NCBI GenBank assembly: GCA_963970005.1 | Contig: CAXAMN010001292.1 | Coordinates: 315,838-379,837 of the forward strand | Reading direction: 5' to 3' | Source of the DNA: Durusdinium trenchii | Lineage: Eukaryota > Sar > Dinophyceae > Suessiales > Symbiodiniaceae | DNA: 64,000 nt | Shown here: positions 51,176 to 63,680 of the stretch, one piece after another | Numbering within the stretch: the first letter of the stretch is position 1 | How the letters are laid out: every line of letters starts with the position of its first letter | Made by a program: the position numbers and the translations under genes | Notes under the pieces: generated by a model | The model's input: the letters and a program-made list of their open reading frames with translations, nothing else | Databases searched by the model: none | What the model was told of the DNA's origin: nothing

Positions 51176-52825
51176 TGCTTTTCTAACACCGTAAGACCCT
51201 AAGTGTCCACATGGTTTGGGGAATTTGGCCTCAGTGAAAGCGTGATTGCGCGATTCGGCGTAAACGCGGCGTGTCGCTGGGCGGAGTGATTGGCGGTGCC
51301 CGCGAGGACTGGTGCGCCAACAATTAGGGGCATGTCTTCAAAAGGTTGGGCTTCGGACATGCCGATTGGCGGCGCAGAGCCTAGCGCTAGGAAGAAGACA
51401 AAGGAGCTTTCACGACTTGATGCAGAGGCATCAACCCACGCTAAGAAACTGTTGGCAGGGTTACTTTAAAGTTACCTTCAAAGAACGCCGCAAAGCATGG
51501 AACACTCCGCGCATTTACAGTCAACGCGACAGTCAACGCGCTACAGTCAGCGTTCCTTCAACGCTACAGTCAGCACGTGTCAGCGCTACAAAAATGCTGG
51601 CAGGGCCAGTGCGTTGCGAGGGGCGGTGGAAGAAATCTTGCGCGGACTTTGCGAGGGCGACGCGCCTTGAACCCTCGCTCTCTCCCTTCAAGATTGTTGC
51701 GTCGGCGTCAAGACTTGCAAATGCCCCAGAGTCCTATCGAGGAAAGCCTGTGTGGCGCGGAGTTGCTGGTCTGGCAGGTGTGAATGGGTCTTGTATCAAA
51801 GCTCCCGTCAACGTAGGTCATGTAAAAACGAAAGCGCTGCCATTTTCCGCGCGCGCCGTGGTGAGCAACTCTAAGGTGTTGGGTTGATTGAAAAAAACCA
51901 TTGTCGTTGGATTGGGTGCCCACTCAAAACTTGCCATTTGCGCCTAAGCCTAGGCCTTAGCGCTAGCGCTTTGCAGCCTACATTGTTTGCGAGCTGAGAA
52001 GTGTAATTAGAGGAGAGGCCAACGGACTACGAGAAGATCTTCGAGCTGCCTGATGGGCAAAAGGCCAGAACGCGTAGCGAAGGCCAAAGTTATGAAGAAG
52101 AATCATTCCTTGCGTCGCAAGGTCAGCTTGACGGCTGAGAGGTTTAGGGTGCCGGAGGTGTGGCGCGCAATTTTGTAGCGCGAATCACTTGCATCTTTGT
52201 TTGCTTCAGGTCATGTTTGATCCAATGATAGCTGGCAGAGAGCTTCCTGGGTTCCTCTGCAGATTTTGGCCGCCCGCTTTCTGCAGTTGCACCGCGTCCC
52301 CATGCCAGGCTTCACCAGTCAGTTTATCAGTCTATCCAGGCGGGTTTCATGGGAACCGCGGCCTTGGACTGCCGGTTGCGTACTGGCTTGCGCCTTGCTC
52401 TTTTGACAGTCATTTGAAAGACCATGACTGACGCCGATGCGTTGCAGTAGTCTTTGGACATTTGGGTTTGGAAGGTGGTTCATGTCACAAAGTTTTCAGC
52501 GGAGCCTCTCATGTGCAGGCGTGCGATATAGATCTGAGAAGAGAGCTTTTTGGGAATATTGTTCTCAGCGGAGGCCTTTCGTTTCATTCTTGCTCGCGCC
52601 TTCAACTGAAAGCGCGTTCTGTTGCAGGGAATACAATGTTTCCGGGTATTGCTGATCGACTGGAACTGGAGTTGAAGGCCCGCGATCAGTACTGGCCGTA
52701 ACCGCGCAAAAACAAGCGTTTGCAGATTTGGTTCAGGCTCTTGCGCCTCAGAAGATTCATGTCAAAGTGGTGGCGAACCCTCACAGAAGGCGCGCTGGCA
52801 CTCGTAGCGCTCTGTGCAGATGTAC
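51176..52825. other. Stretch without recognisable genes
   Basis: Open frames up to 191 codons exist (51312-51887, plus strand) but have no motif and an irregular composition. acagtcagcgttccttcaacgct with neighbouring tcaacgc repeats lies at 51530-51590. An attttgtagc decamer occurs at 52175. No RNA gene is seen. Confidence 0.5.
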
Positions 52826-52829
52826 AGCC

Positions 52830-53030
52830 CTCCTCATCGTCATCATCATCATCATCCTCATTCATCGTTGTCATCAACATCATCCTCGTCGTCGTCATCA
52901 TCATTCATCGCTGACACCATCTTCATCAGCATCATCATCATCGTCATCACCATCGTCATCACCATTCATCGTTGACATCATCATCATCGTCATCATCATC
53001 ATCATCATCATCATCATCTCGACGCTCGCC
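52830..53030. repeat. CATCAT trinucleotide microsatellite
   Basis: About 200 bp of (atc)n with cgtcgt and catcac interruptions. The matching Ser/Ile/Asp-rich open frames on both strands are not genes. Confidence 0.9.
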
Positions 53031-53159
53031 AGCGATGAAAGCGTACGGCCGGGCAAGAGCCAAACGCCCAGGAGAAGCGCCATGTATCCATTCACACAGG
53101 CTTATGGAGGATGCTCATCCTTTCATCACCGTGGAAGCTAGGAAGAGAGTGAAGTAGTT

Positions 53160-54515
53160 ACTAAAAGGAAAATCGCTCTCGAGAATTGCGCAACTCGAGT
53201 AGGGAGGAAAGCGCGAAGGGAGTCAAACCTGTAAAAAAAAATATATATATATATAGGCAGGTGAGATCATCCCTGAGCATGGTATCGAAGACTGGGAAGT
53301 GAAGGCCAGGATTCTGTTCCACGCCACAGTACGTACAACCCACGGCCCAAAGCAGATATGGATGGCGCAAAGGCTTCGTCAGCAAGCTTCATTGCCAGTG
53401 GATTCTCAAAGGACTTGTCAACCTTCCTAAGTTGACAATAATGCAGATACAATACACGGTCACTCAATGTGCTATAGCGAAACGCCATCAGGTCCTGAAC
53501 TGGGCGGCGCGCTAAGACTGTGCGGGTGGAGGTTGGAGGTACATGGCGGCCAAGACGCCTTCTACGGCGTGGAGTGAGCGCGTTCCGCGGTCCCCCAGCT
53601 CTGGCATAGGTGGCATAGTTATTTCGTCTCGTTCGAATGAGTGAACTTCCATCCTTTGTGGAGGTTGTGTTTGGATGAAGTTGCCTATGTCGACGATCGC
53701 AATCCAAGTTGCTTCGTGGCGGGCAGCTTCAACTCTACATAGACGGCCAAATAGACCATAGGCTTCTGGAGCGTCTCCCCCTTGTGGGCTGACGTTTGCT
53801 GCGCCCCAAAAGCTACAAATGATGCTGCGCCGGCTTTTGAAACAGTAAACAGCACTTCGCGAGGTGCCTTGAGGATCAAGGCTGGGGCAGGAGAAAGAGC
53901 TAGTGCGATCATTGAAGTTCTGCCAACTGATGAAGGAATCGCCGCAGCGCTTGCGCATGCATTCGTCATCAACTTCATCTGTGTATTTTTGCGGAGATGG
54001 TCTCTGTCTAGGCGTGGTGCCATGTGTACAAAGCTCATGGCTGTGGATCAAACCAGGTCATAGACTTGCGCCGTGTGATTTGCGCAACCGCGCGGTGTCA
54101 TGAGTTGTTGTTGAAAAGGTAGTTCAAGTATTGTCAACGCCAACAGCTTCAAGACTCAAGAGCATAGAGCGCAATGGGACTGGCGCGCCGCAATGATGGT
54201 TTTTGTTCGACATGACGAGCGTCGAGCGTCCCGCTGAAACCGGGGCGCTTTTGGTTGTATCTGACAATGCTGGTCGCGGTAGCTCGATCTGCGCGACGAC
54301 ATTTGAGCTCCAAGGTCCAAGATGATTCTTTGATGGCAATCTAACAGGGCCACAGGGCTGCTGACCCGGACCCGGGATCAAGAGAACTGTACCATTCCAA
54401 GCGGCCCTTTTGGTGGCCCAAAAGAACCACGCGGTGGCCCATAATGGAGAGGTCCTATGCCACTAGGCTTCGCCATGGACAATATATAGATATATATATA
54501 TATGTATGCTAATGT
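53160..54515. other. Stretch with long but unassigned frames
   Basis: Minus-strand frames 53707-53267 (146 codons) and 54051-53512 (179 codons) overlap in different frames, and a plus-strand frame 53782-54063 (93 codons, GALRIKAGAGERASAIIEVL) lies opposite them. None matches a family I know and none has clear splice-supported continuation. TATATA tracts at 53236 and 54488 mark the ends. Confidence 0.35.
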
Positions 54516-54825
54516 TTGGCTTCAGTGGCAGTTGTAGATCTTTGTGCCCCTGATCGAATCGAAGGCGAGGGCCTGCTGAGGTGGCAGGTCTTGCTCAACA
54601 CAAACTTGGCCAAGAACAAGGGACAGATAAAACCAAACCAAAACGTGCCCATGGATCACCTCGAAGTGGTGACGCTCTTCTTTGTGTTGTCGTTGTGGAT
54701 GAGCAACATTCCGGTAATGGAGGAGGTCCAGGATCAGTTTCATCAGGGACCACCCGAAATGGGGCTCAACGCGTTATAGCCTCTGGGCAACATGGGAGCA
54801 AGTGGGGCCTGAGCACTTTCGGCCC

Positions 54826-54892
54826 TTATCATCACCACCACCACCATCATCATCATCATCAGAATCATCACCACCATCATCAAAATTGCGCG
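54826..54892. repeat. CATCAC microsatellite
   Basis: tcatcaccaccaccaccatc followed by (atc)n and a second caccaccatcat run, 67 bp in all. It gives false poly-His and poly-Met frames. Confidence 0.85.
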
Positions 54893-55298
54893 CTTTCCAA
54901 ATTTTAAGATGGGGCTTTGTGATCTCCTAGTCCTGGTGCGTAGCTCAGTCTTGGTGTTTCTTGTTGGGCGGCTTGGAACTATTTTGTGCTCGTGGCTTTC
55001 AACCGTGAACCTTCCTTTTTTGGCTCGATCACACCGTTCCTGAAACCCGCTGTGCAGGGACTCAGATACAACACAGCAATACAATTCTTGGTATTCAAAC
55101 ATATACATTCTAACAATTCTAACATATTTTTCTTGCATTCTCCAACAAAACGTCGCGCATTGAGTTTCTTAGAAATAGTTTTTTTGGGAAACAGTCTTTG
55201 GGTTTTTGAGATGGTCTGTTGATTGCAGACGGTGCTGTCTCAAACATGTTTTTGCTAGAAAACTCATTTTTTCCTGCGCGCAGGGTGACTTGGAAGCA

Positions 55299-56210
55299 AT
55301 GAATCGTAGTTGCGCAGCTGTTGGCTTTGTGAAGTGGCACCAAGCAGTGAAAGTTGCCAGGCTGCACACTCTTAAAGTTGCGCAGTATCATGAGGATGGA
55401 TATTGCTTTCCTTTGCAACTGTTCCCGGCAGACTCCTTCAGCGAGGTTTTCTTTCCTCGGTACAAGGATTTCCGCAATGAGTGTTTGCAGCGGAAGAAAT
55501 GGTCTGACTATCGTTTTAAATCACATTTGTTGTTGCCGTGGCTTCATGACATGCTGGTGAACAACAGCTGCCTAAAGGATACTGCTCAAGCACTACTGGG
55601 GGCAGACGTTGTAATTTGGTCAACAGACTGGTGTGTGAAGACTAGGTCTTCAAGGCACCACTTCACCTGGCACCAAGATTCCACGTACAGCAAATTTGGG
55701 GATGATGGGGTTACTGTGTGGTTGGCCTTTTCGCGTGTGCAAGCAAATAGTGGCCCTTTATTGTTCCGACGGTCTTCTCATCTCCTAGGTCAGCTGCCAC
55801 ATGTGGAAAGCGAAGACGAGTCCAATCTCTTGGCATTTGGACAGTACATTCCAGACAACTACAGAAATCAGACAACTGGGACAAGTTGGAGCTCCTCAGA
55901 GATAGTGGCCGCCGAATTGCAGCCTGGTGAAGCATCGGCGCATAACTTCTTAACAATTCATAGTTCATCACCCAACCAGGATTCGGTGGATCGGGTTGGC
56001 CTTGCAGTGCGTTTGGTCAAAGCAGCTGCAGGAGTTGGTCGCCGTGACCGAGTCACGCGCCTTTGCGGAAATGGAGATTTGTATGATTTCGAGATGGAGG
56101 AAGTCCCGCAGACTGAATTTGGTCAGAAAGAGTTGGTGGAGTGGCACAAGTCTTTGGACAGGGAAAAGGCAATGTATTTTGCTGATAGGCCGCAGTCCAA
56201 TTACAAGTGA
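55299..56210 (+). CDS. Phytanoyl-CoA dioxygenase (PhyH) family oxygenase
   Basis: A 303-residue uninterrupted frame from MNRSCAAVGFVKWHQAV. The upstream in-frame ATG at 55206 is less likely, because a cgcgcag acceptor lies at 55278-55284 just before ggtgacttggaagcaATG. Family hallmarks: QYHEDGYCFPLQLFPADSF near the start, the Fe(II) site in FTWHQDSTY (His 55671-55673, Asp 55677-55679), NSGPLLFRRSSHL, and the distal iron ligand in LTIHSSSPNQD (His 55959-55961) followed by RVGLAVRL, whose Arg residues would bind 2-oxoglutarate. All ligands of a non-haem Fe(II)/2-oxoglutarate oxygenase are present and the length is normal, so it should be active. Substrate unknown. It is the only clearly intact host-type gene in the window, coded without introns in this part. 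Confidence 0.85.
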   Translation: MNRSCAAVGFVKWHQAVKVARLHTLKVAQYHEDGYCFPLQLFPADSFSEVFFPRYKDFRNECLQRKKWSDYRFKSHLLLPWLHDMLVNNSCLKDTAQALLGADVVIWSTDWCVKTRSSRHHFTWHQDSTYSKFGDDGVTVWLAFSRVQANSGPLLFRRSSHLLGQLPHVESEDESNLLAFGQYIPDNYRNQTTGTSWSSSEIVAAELQPGEASAHNFLTIHSSSPNQDSVDRVGLAVRLVKAAAGVGRRDRVTRLCGNGDLYDFEMEEVPQTEFGQKELVEWHKSLDREKAMYFADRPQSNYK

Positions 56211-56395
56211 AGCTGGCACAGCTGTCACCTTCGACGCAAGACAAAGGAAGTGTGAAGCAGCAAAACTAGCTCAGTTGCGGAATCAGATGTGTGTGTGTAT
56301 ATATATATATAGTCTAGTTGTTCTTGTGGTGTGCCAATGTGTGCCAGATGCTTAGAAGAAACTGAGTCATGATGTTCTGATATTCGTTCAAGCAG

Positions 56396-56536
56396 GTACA
56401 TTGTTTGGATGGGCGCTTCTATTCTTTCAAAGTTGTCGACCTTCAGCGCAATGCTGATCGGGCCACGTACTTGGAATTTCAAGAGCGTACCTTTGGCAAG
56501 CTAGCCACCCTTCATTCCTTCACTGAGGAAAGCTGA
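56396..56536 (+). CDS. Possible terminal exon, unknown gene
   Basis: After gttcaagcag an open frame of 46 codons reads VHCLDGRFYSFKVVDLQRNA and LEFQERTFGKLATLHSFTEE and ends in TGA. Composition looks coding. It lies 186 bases after the PhyH stop but does not join PhyH in phase, so it may be the last exon of another transcript or a chance frame. Confidence 0.3.
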   Translation, partial: VHCLDGRFYSFKVVDLQRNADRATYLEFQERTFGKLATLHSFTEES

Positions 56537-57558
56537 GTACGACGAGCTCGGACCGGCAATTGTTCATAGCAAGTGCTTCTAGTGTAGCCTGCATGCACTA
56601 ATTATCCCGCAATTCTTAAATCACCAAGCCTGTGTTGACAGCGCGTGGCAGCTTTCACGCATTGAAAAGGGTACCAATCGAGTCTATTTGACATGCCAGT
56701 GATGCAGTTGCACAGTGCTGTTCCCTCGAGTCCTGAGCTTGCTCAAGGTTGCAACCTTTGCAGAGTGCAGACGCACTAGATGTGAGAGTATTTCAAGGTC
56801 GAACTTGCAGAACCTTCCATAACTTTGCCCGTACCAGCAACCAGCACACAGCAAATGATATGTCAATGCAGTGTGTACATGTGCTCCTCCAAACTTAAAT
56901 GATATTGCGAACAGACCAGATACAATTTTGCTTTTCAATATGTGTACTGCCAGTGACTTGTACCAAGTACGACATTGTTCCAGCCTTCCAGCACAATATT
57001 CACTGAGCGCGAAGTCAGTGTACTGTAACCAGTTTTGTCTTCATACTGTATACCGCCTTAGAAGTCTCGGCCTTTGTTTGATGCCGAAGCGGCTGCCAAG
57101 CACAAATAACACAATTCTGAATCCAAATTGGCAACTTGTGCAAATTTCCTAAATTCTTGAATCTGAATCTGCTAGGTCCGTCAGATGGATGATGGAGCTG
57201 TGATTCTTCCCAATGTCTTCCTTTGAGCCGCTTTGAGAGAAGTTCATGAGTGGGCATGAGCTAGCTCCAGCTAGCCCAGGCTGTTGGATGCTCCACTGAG
57301 CAAAACGGCCCCTCTTACGGTGGTTCCATTTTTGGTCCTCCTCTCAGTGCCGCATCCATTTCAAGCATGTTTTTTCGATCAAAACTCCATCCACTTCATG
57401 TTCAAAACTTGTTGCTGGTTCAAATGTCGTTTTGCGCGAGAACTACAATAGATTCAGAAGACGTTTGTGAACTGTAGACGGCGTGGCCTCCATAATAATT
57501 CCAGTTCAGTGCAGGGCAGAAGTTGCTTCCACATGCCGTGTTGACGGCCTTCTGCAAA

Positions 57559-58412
57559 CTACGTCCGAGGCCCACCCGGATTCATGCGCTTTGTTTGCAA
57601 CAAGCAGAGGATGCCAACAAGCCTTGGCGCAGGACAGGGATATGTTTTTATGATTTCAAAAGCGGCTTTTAGGCTGAAAGGCCACAACAATCGGCAGGCG
57701 AGGCAAACTGGAGAGCAGCAAGAACCCAACACAGCCAACAGATAGACAGGAAGTGAAGATGATATGGCGATGGGAATGAAGGAAGCTGAGAGAAATAGTT
57801 GCAAATCAGCAGCAACAGAAGTCCAGATTCGGCAGAGCCAACTGGGTAGCAAGTCATTTCCCGCCAGATTGCTAGTGTGCCATGCACTGGGATGCTCACA
57901 AAGCATGCGTCGTTTGCCAGCGATTGCAACTGCTGCTAAGTACAATACAGCACGCATTAGAGCATTAGCGAGAGGCTGAGACTCTTCGACTGAAGTGGCA
58001 TCAGTGATGGACAGGGTGAAGACCGGAGCATTCCAGACCATGTCTCACATGGCGCACCTGCATCATTTAGGATCTGATCCCGAACGTGCTGAAGACCATT
58101 TGCGGAAGTCTCAGCCTGGCGGACAACATGTTGTGTCCTCAAAATAGCAACGCTGCGAAGGGGCTGCTGCAGGTAGGTAGAAAGCAAAAACATGGCCTCT
58201 TCACGTATGCCAGGGTGCCGTGAAGGCTCTTCTGGACCTGATGCTCGCACCTGCTCACGCAGCCTTCTTGCTGCGCAGTCTTGTTCTTTGGTTGACGGAG
58301 CAAAGAGCGCCCGATCGCACGCAAGCCGGTACAAGTCTCCAACAGCACACCGTACTGTTTGCATAGTACACAGCTGGGCAGCGCTGGCGTGGACCCGAAT
58401 GCCTGGCCGCAC
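57559..58412 (-). CDS. Possible hypothetical protein, two frames
   Basis: Minus-strand frame 58412-57957 reads VGDLYRLACDRALFAPSTKE, LREQVRASGPEEPSRHPGIR and EEAMFLLSTYLQQPLRSVAI with regular coding-like composition. An overlapping frame 58041-57559 continues with a hydrophobic, membrane-like part (MRAVLYLAAVAIAGKRR, IPIAISSSLPVYLLAVLGS). They could be two exons, or one gene with a frameshift near 58000. No family is recognised, and chance cannot be excluded. Confidence 0.3.
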
Positions 58413-59251
58413 CTTCCTACAAAAGGTTCGGCTGGCGCAACTGCTGAAACTTACCAGCTGCGTACACTGCCCGCGGTTTGCTCAGGCCGGACGGAAGCTG
58501 CGGGATCTACACTTTACCTTCGCTTTTGACCCTTAACTGCCACCTTTGTTTTCGATGACAGTTGCCAAAGTGTGTAACTGTAGTGGAACCATGGGGAAAC
58601 ACCCGTCCAGGGCAGCGGGGAATCCTGCAGCGACACCAGCGCCCAAGCTCCAAGGCGCACACGGCAACCATTTGGCAGCGGCGCCAAGAGGTGATTGGAA
58701 GGGAGGACGTTGCCAACATTATTCCAGGGGTCTGTGGCATCACAGAGAGGCCTGGGAACCCAGGCAAAGGAGGAGGAGGAGGAGGAGGCAAGACAAGGTA
58801 ACTGGAAGGGAATGAGGTGACAATTTTTTTTGGTCTGGGAGAGACAGGGGGCTTACAGCCAAAGGAAGGATACAGAAGATGCTCCGCCAATCTTGGAGCC
58901 AAAAGACCTTTGACACAAGGAGGAAAAAGATTGCAAATCAGATTTCAACATGCAGAGCTTGAGTGATGGATCTGTCGAAAGCTTTCAGAAATCTTACTAA
59001 ACATCACTACAATCTACAATTACTGAAAATTACTCCAGGATAGACCCAGATAGCTAGGCAGAATCCCACGACCTGTTGACATGCGACTGGCTGGAACAGG
59101 AATGTACGCAGCCTGCGCAGCCAGCTTACGGCACCTCCACAGCGCGCACAACAGCGCGCACAACCAGCTGACACCAACGCCGGTGCTCTTTGCCAGCTGA
59201 CAACACCGGCAGCGGCACCAGCACCCGACCAGCGCCGCCGCCCGTCTCAAG

Positions 59252-60200
59252 CCATCAAGGTATTAAGTGTGGAAGAAAGCCTGAAGTTTGCCCAAGAACA
59301 CCCCGGCCAGATCATCGACTCCAAGTTCGTCGATCGACGCAAGCTAAAAGACATCGATCGAGCTTCCTTGAACAATTTCAAAAGAAGGGCAACGCATTGA
59401 ACCAGTGGCATTGGAGACTGGTCAACAGAAGCCCAAGTCTCGATGATGCACAGTGGGCTGGAAAGATCCAGGGCTCCAGTCCAACACCTTTGAGCGCTTC
59501 AATCCATGCCTGGCTGGAGCTGTGCGCCTCCAGAGGTTGGAAGACACGCGTCAAAGATGTCAAGACCTCCTTCCTGCGGTCGCTCCCAACAACCCGCGCA
59601 CGGCCGCCACGCAGGCAGCCTCGTGATGAACCACTTCGCTGCCAGGACTCGACCAATGCCAGTTGGTACTTTTGTTGTCAGAAACTTATAATTCGGTGTC
59701 AGGAGGACCTTGGTGAAGGTCAGTGCAGAGCAGCTTGGGTACACGTAGAACCCATATGGCAAGTTCATATAAATATAACAAGTGCGCGCTGACACTTCCT
59801 TTCGAGCTCCAGCCAACCAAAAGCCAAGACTGAAGGCTTTGTGATCATTGGGGTCGACGGCATCGTTGAAGGCGGTGGAGAAAAACACCAAGGCCGGAAG
59901 AGAAAGATGGAAAGCATCGAGCATCCTGAAGATCGATGAGCTCTACGGTGCAGAGGGTTCTTAACTATCCTGGAAGGTTCATCAGACAACTCTCTGATTT
60001 TAGCTTCCGCATCTTCAACGTGGAAGAGTTCGTTTACACCAGGCTGGAACCTGTTTGACTCAGCCGGAAGGTTCAAGAAGGACTCGGCAGCCGTGGATTT
60101 GATCTCCCAGCGAACAGGCCCAGTTGAGGGACCTTTTGCATCGCTGAACTGGCTGTTGCGAGAGTCCAGACCAGATCTTTCCGCGGCTGCTTCGGTCACC
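59252..60200 (+). pseudogene. Third copia relic: reverse transcriptase remains
   Basis: Short, decayed pieces of copia pol in order: AIKVLSVEESLKFAQEHPGQ and IIDSKFVDRRKLKDID, then in another frame SSPTPLSASIHAWLELCASR and GWKTRVKDVKTSFLRS (first catalytic Asp region), then GFVIIGVDGIVEGGGEKHQ for the active-site strand with VDD changed to VDG, and GPFASLNWLLRESRPDLSAA for the connection motif. It differs in sequence from copia 1 and 2, so it is a separate lineage. No LTR, protease or RNase H is visible. Confidence 0.65.
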
Positions 60201-63179
60201 TAGTGGCGATCTCGCCGTCTCAGGCGAAAAGCTGCTTGGTCGTTGCTGCGCGAGGCAACCAGCATGTCGGCCACCACTGGCTCGCCGGAAAGGCAAAGCG
60301 CCCTCATGGAATCGGTGAGGTTCTCCGAGGTCCAAGCAGCGCTTTGAGGAGTTGGAGAAGCTTGGGAAGACGCATGTGATTGCGTCAGAGGCTGCCGCCT
60401 GTCGAGACCATGCCTGTGCTCCAGATGCTGGCCGGGTGCACCTTCCAGATCGAGCAAGAGACGGAGGTGCTGCGGTCAACAGTCGGAAAGCCGACTGAAA
60501 TCCAGATGGACTGAAGGATCTTTGGTTTGGGGGCTGTGAAACCGAAACACAAATATCAGACTGATGTCATATCCTTTCCTTCAGCCCGTCGATGGCCGCA
60601 TACTGCAGGCCACGCGTGGACCGATCGCATCATGCATCGGTGTATTACCCCCTATCCTTTTCTAGTTTTGTTCGTGGTTGGTTGAGCTGCCCCGCATCTC
60701 CGCTTTCCACTGCCGTTGTTTGACGGGCGGAGGTTTTTTGCGACTTGAATGTGACATCTCACTGCTGCCGCAGGATGCCCTGTGGATAGAAATGGTTGTT
60801 TCTCGTCTCTATTTTGCGCCAACGGCTTCAAAACACTACTTCACGTTTGTTTTATGAGGCGCGTAGGCCAGTCAATCATGACCACGGCCAGCGGCTTGCG
60901 AGGTGGAGCATTTCAACATTGCCTTGAACATTTACGATGCTTCATTGGTCGCTCCTGTGCCCAACAACCCAGAGGCGCATTTTATATTTGCGCTGTGCTG
61001 TTTGTTTTGCGCGCCAAACATCCCCAAAAGACATCGCAACGCTGGAGGCCACCCAAAACTTATTCGTCAAATCTGCCTGCTTCCCAGCAAACCTTGACGC
61101 GCACGACGGTCGATGAACGTGCAAATTTCGGGATGTTCGTTTTTGGGGGTGGTTTGTGGTAGTCTTTTGAGTATTTTGCAGTTTGCATTGTCAGGTTGAC
61201 CGACCAATGCTTTTAGACCTTGTCAAAGGCCTTCCCAAAGGCATTGCTCGTCAGGTCAGGAAATTGCGATCGTAGTTCTGCGCAAGCAAGAATGGTTTGC
61301 AAATGCTTGCAACTGTACAATAAAGACAATTGCATAGATGAGCGTTCGCAGGTTTACCTCCGCATGGCGAACGCCACGTCCAAACCTTTTCGCTTGCGGC
61401 CTCGAGCCCGTGCGGGGCTGCAGCGTTTGGCCATGCTACTTTCAACGAGTTGTTGTGTTCAATGTCAATTTCCTAGTCTTATCTCCAGAGCCTTCCAATA
61501 GGGGGATTCAATGTATTTTTTAGGCCCCAACTAGTGTGAGGTTGGGTAACTGGCCGAAGACACTTGTGCCAGAAAATGGTTTGATGTTCAATGGATAAAG
61601 CGTGCCACGCGAGCTGCGCAGGAGATGGAAATCACCTTTGCTAATAATTACGAGGGCATACAAATTCCTACCCTTGATCTACGGAGTTGACGAGATAGAA
61701 CCGTGAAGTATGAGAAGTTTAAGTTCCAATGCTGTTTGTTGATGTATCTGTGACGGGTTCTTGGGAGTTTGAGGAGCTGACGTACGGAGCTGTCATAACG
61801 TAGGCCATATGGCCATATAATTTGTGGTTTTATAGAGTATGTGCAAGGTTTTTACACAGCAAAAAGGCCTTCAACTTTACAAGCCATGCGAATCACAGCA
61901 CCTTGCTTTTGAAGTCCGAGGCCTGAGCCTTGAAATCCATGAGCTAAGTGATTGGAACAGGCATTTGAGCACTCCACGGCCCAATTTCCTACACAGCCAG
62001 ATCGGCAGGCTTCAGCAGCGGCTGATTGCCTTGCGACAGGCGATTGTTTTCTATTGCATGGGTCCAGTGCTTCAGCCGCGTAAGAGACGCCAATTGCCCA
62101 AAGATCCGCTAGAGGCCTTCGGAGTTCCAAACAAAAGCGGAGGACTGTAGACTCAAGACAAGACCCAAGTCAATTCAACACCCCAAACTGACTCCAGACA
62201 CAAGCTCAAGATCCAAGACCGAGTCCGATTACAATTTGCTAGTATTTGGTGCTGTTTTGCATGGAAGGCAGAGTGCGTTGCTGGGGCCTTCGCCAGCAAT
62301 GCTTCGGCAGGGAGGCGTCGCTTATACTTATACTACCAGCAAGTGACTGAGGAGTTAGAAAACATACGCCGCGGTTTTGTAACTTCTCAGTCATCAGCGT
62401 TGGGTTATGTATGCATCCTAAGTCCGATGCCACCTGGCTCCTAAAGTGTTTTGAGGGGTCCATTGCAAGGTTATGTATGCATCCTAAGTCCCACGTCACC
62501 TGGCTCCTAAACGTGAGAGTGGCACTTACCAACTTGAGCAGGTGAAAGTGCACAGTCCCCCTTGAGCAACTGGCAGGTGAAAGTTCACTTGATACAGCGC
62601 CATTGAAGCACAGATTCAAGCTGCTTGATTATATATAAGGCTATTTCGTTGCATACAGGTGTCATCATATTACATTCAGGTCTTATAGTAGCCCGTTCGA
62701 CTTTTGTTTAGTAGCCCGTCCGACTTTTGTTCAAATGCCCCATTGCCTTTGACAACCACCTGGAGGCGAGGATTGGGGGTGGGGGCTTGAGCATTGTGAA
62801 GTTGAAGACTGATTGAGTTTAGATGGTTTAGTTAGGATATTCGACCCCTGAACCGGCCACCAGGCAGATCATGCCGGTGGCTTGGTGACCTTGTGTTTGG
62901 AGATGGCCAGGGAGTGGGGGACACGATGACGGAATTTGTCGAAAGGTTTTCACATGGCAGCGACACGTTTTCCGAAGGCATTTTGCCTCAGGTCTGACAA
63001 ATGTGTTCACCACTCGTCACATCATTACAAGACTTAGTAACTCATAAACTCATCACGTTGCATAATTCGGGGCTGGACGCATTATTCCATGACACCCAGG
63101 TCGACCTACACTCCACGTTCTGTCAATTTTAATTTTTGACCTGAACAATTCTTCGACTTCGATCTTCGTCAGTCAAGCC
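60201..63179. other. Stretch without recognisable genes
   Basis: Frames such as 60782-61162 and 61839-62150 (plus strand) have no motif. 62402-62442 and 62468-62510 are a direct duplication (ggttatgtatgcatcctaag and cacctggctcctaaa). 62692-62740 repeats gtagcccgtncgacttttgtt twice. Confidence 0.5.
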
Positions 63180-63569
63180 ATGGACATGTACCTTGACCCT
63201 CAGCTTCACAGGGAGGTGCACCAGAGTGGCGAGAAAACATGGATCTTCAAGTTCAAAGACCACCGTGCAAATCGGTGGCACGAATGGTGCTATGTGCGTG
63301 AGCAGAAAGGGTCTGACCAGCAGGAAATGACTTCTCAGCAGAAGGCCTCCGCTATGGGGAATATCTTCACGGCCGCTGGAGGACCAATCACCTTTAGAAG
63401 GCTGACGAAGAGCCAGAAACCAGCGATTGGGTCAGTTGGCAAGTGGCGCATGGCAGATGATGGAAACTCCATCGAGTTCATCAATTGGGCCTGCTGCTTT
63501 GGTGCAAATTTGCTGCCACGGTTGGTGTGGAGGTTGGACTTGTCCTATGCCCCGCACATTGCAGCCTAG
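63180..63569 (+). CDS. Hypothetical protein, 129 residues
   Basis: MDMYLDPQLHREVHQSG starts at the first ATG after gtcagtcaagcc and runs to a TAG. The interior has KTWIFKFKDHRANRWHEWCY and VGKWRMADDGNSIEFINW, Trp-rich strands suggesting a beta-fold, then LPRLVWRLDLSYAPHIAA. Codon use looks genuine. No family is assigned. It could be a complete small gene or the 5' exon of the gene that follows at 63681. Confidence 0.45.
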   Translation: MDMYLDPQLHREVHQSGEKTWIFKFKDHRANRWHEWCYVREQKGSDQQEMTSQQKASAMGNIFTAAGGPITFRRLTKSQKPAIGSVGKWRMADDGNSIEFINWACCFGANLLPRLVWRLDLSYAPHIAA

Positions 63570-63680
63570 CCTGTTTTGTGTAAATTGTTGTTCAATTTTT
63601 GGTCACCTAATTTTACATTTAGGCTATAGGTTTGAAGGTTTGAAGCTCAGCCCAAGGTCTTCCGCGAGCAGAATCGTTCA

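Noticed and set aside
52686-53141. Ser/Asp-rich frames on both strands
   Set aside because: CATCAT microsatellite translation.
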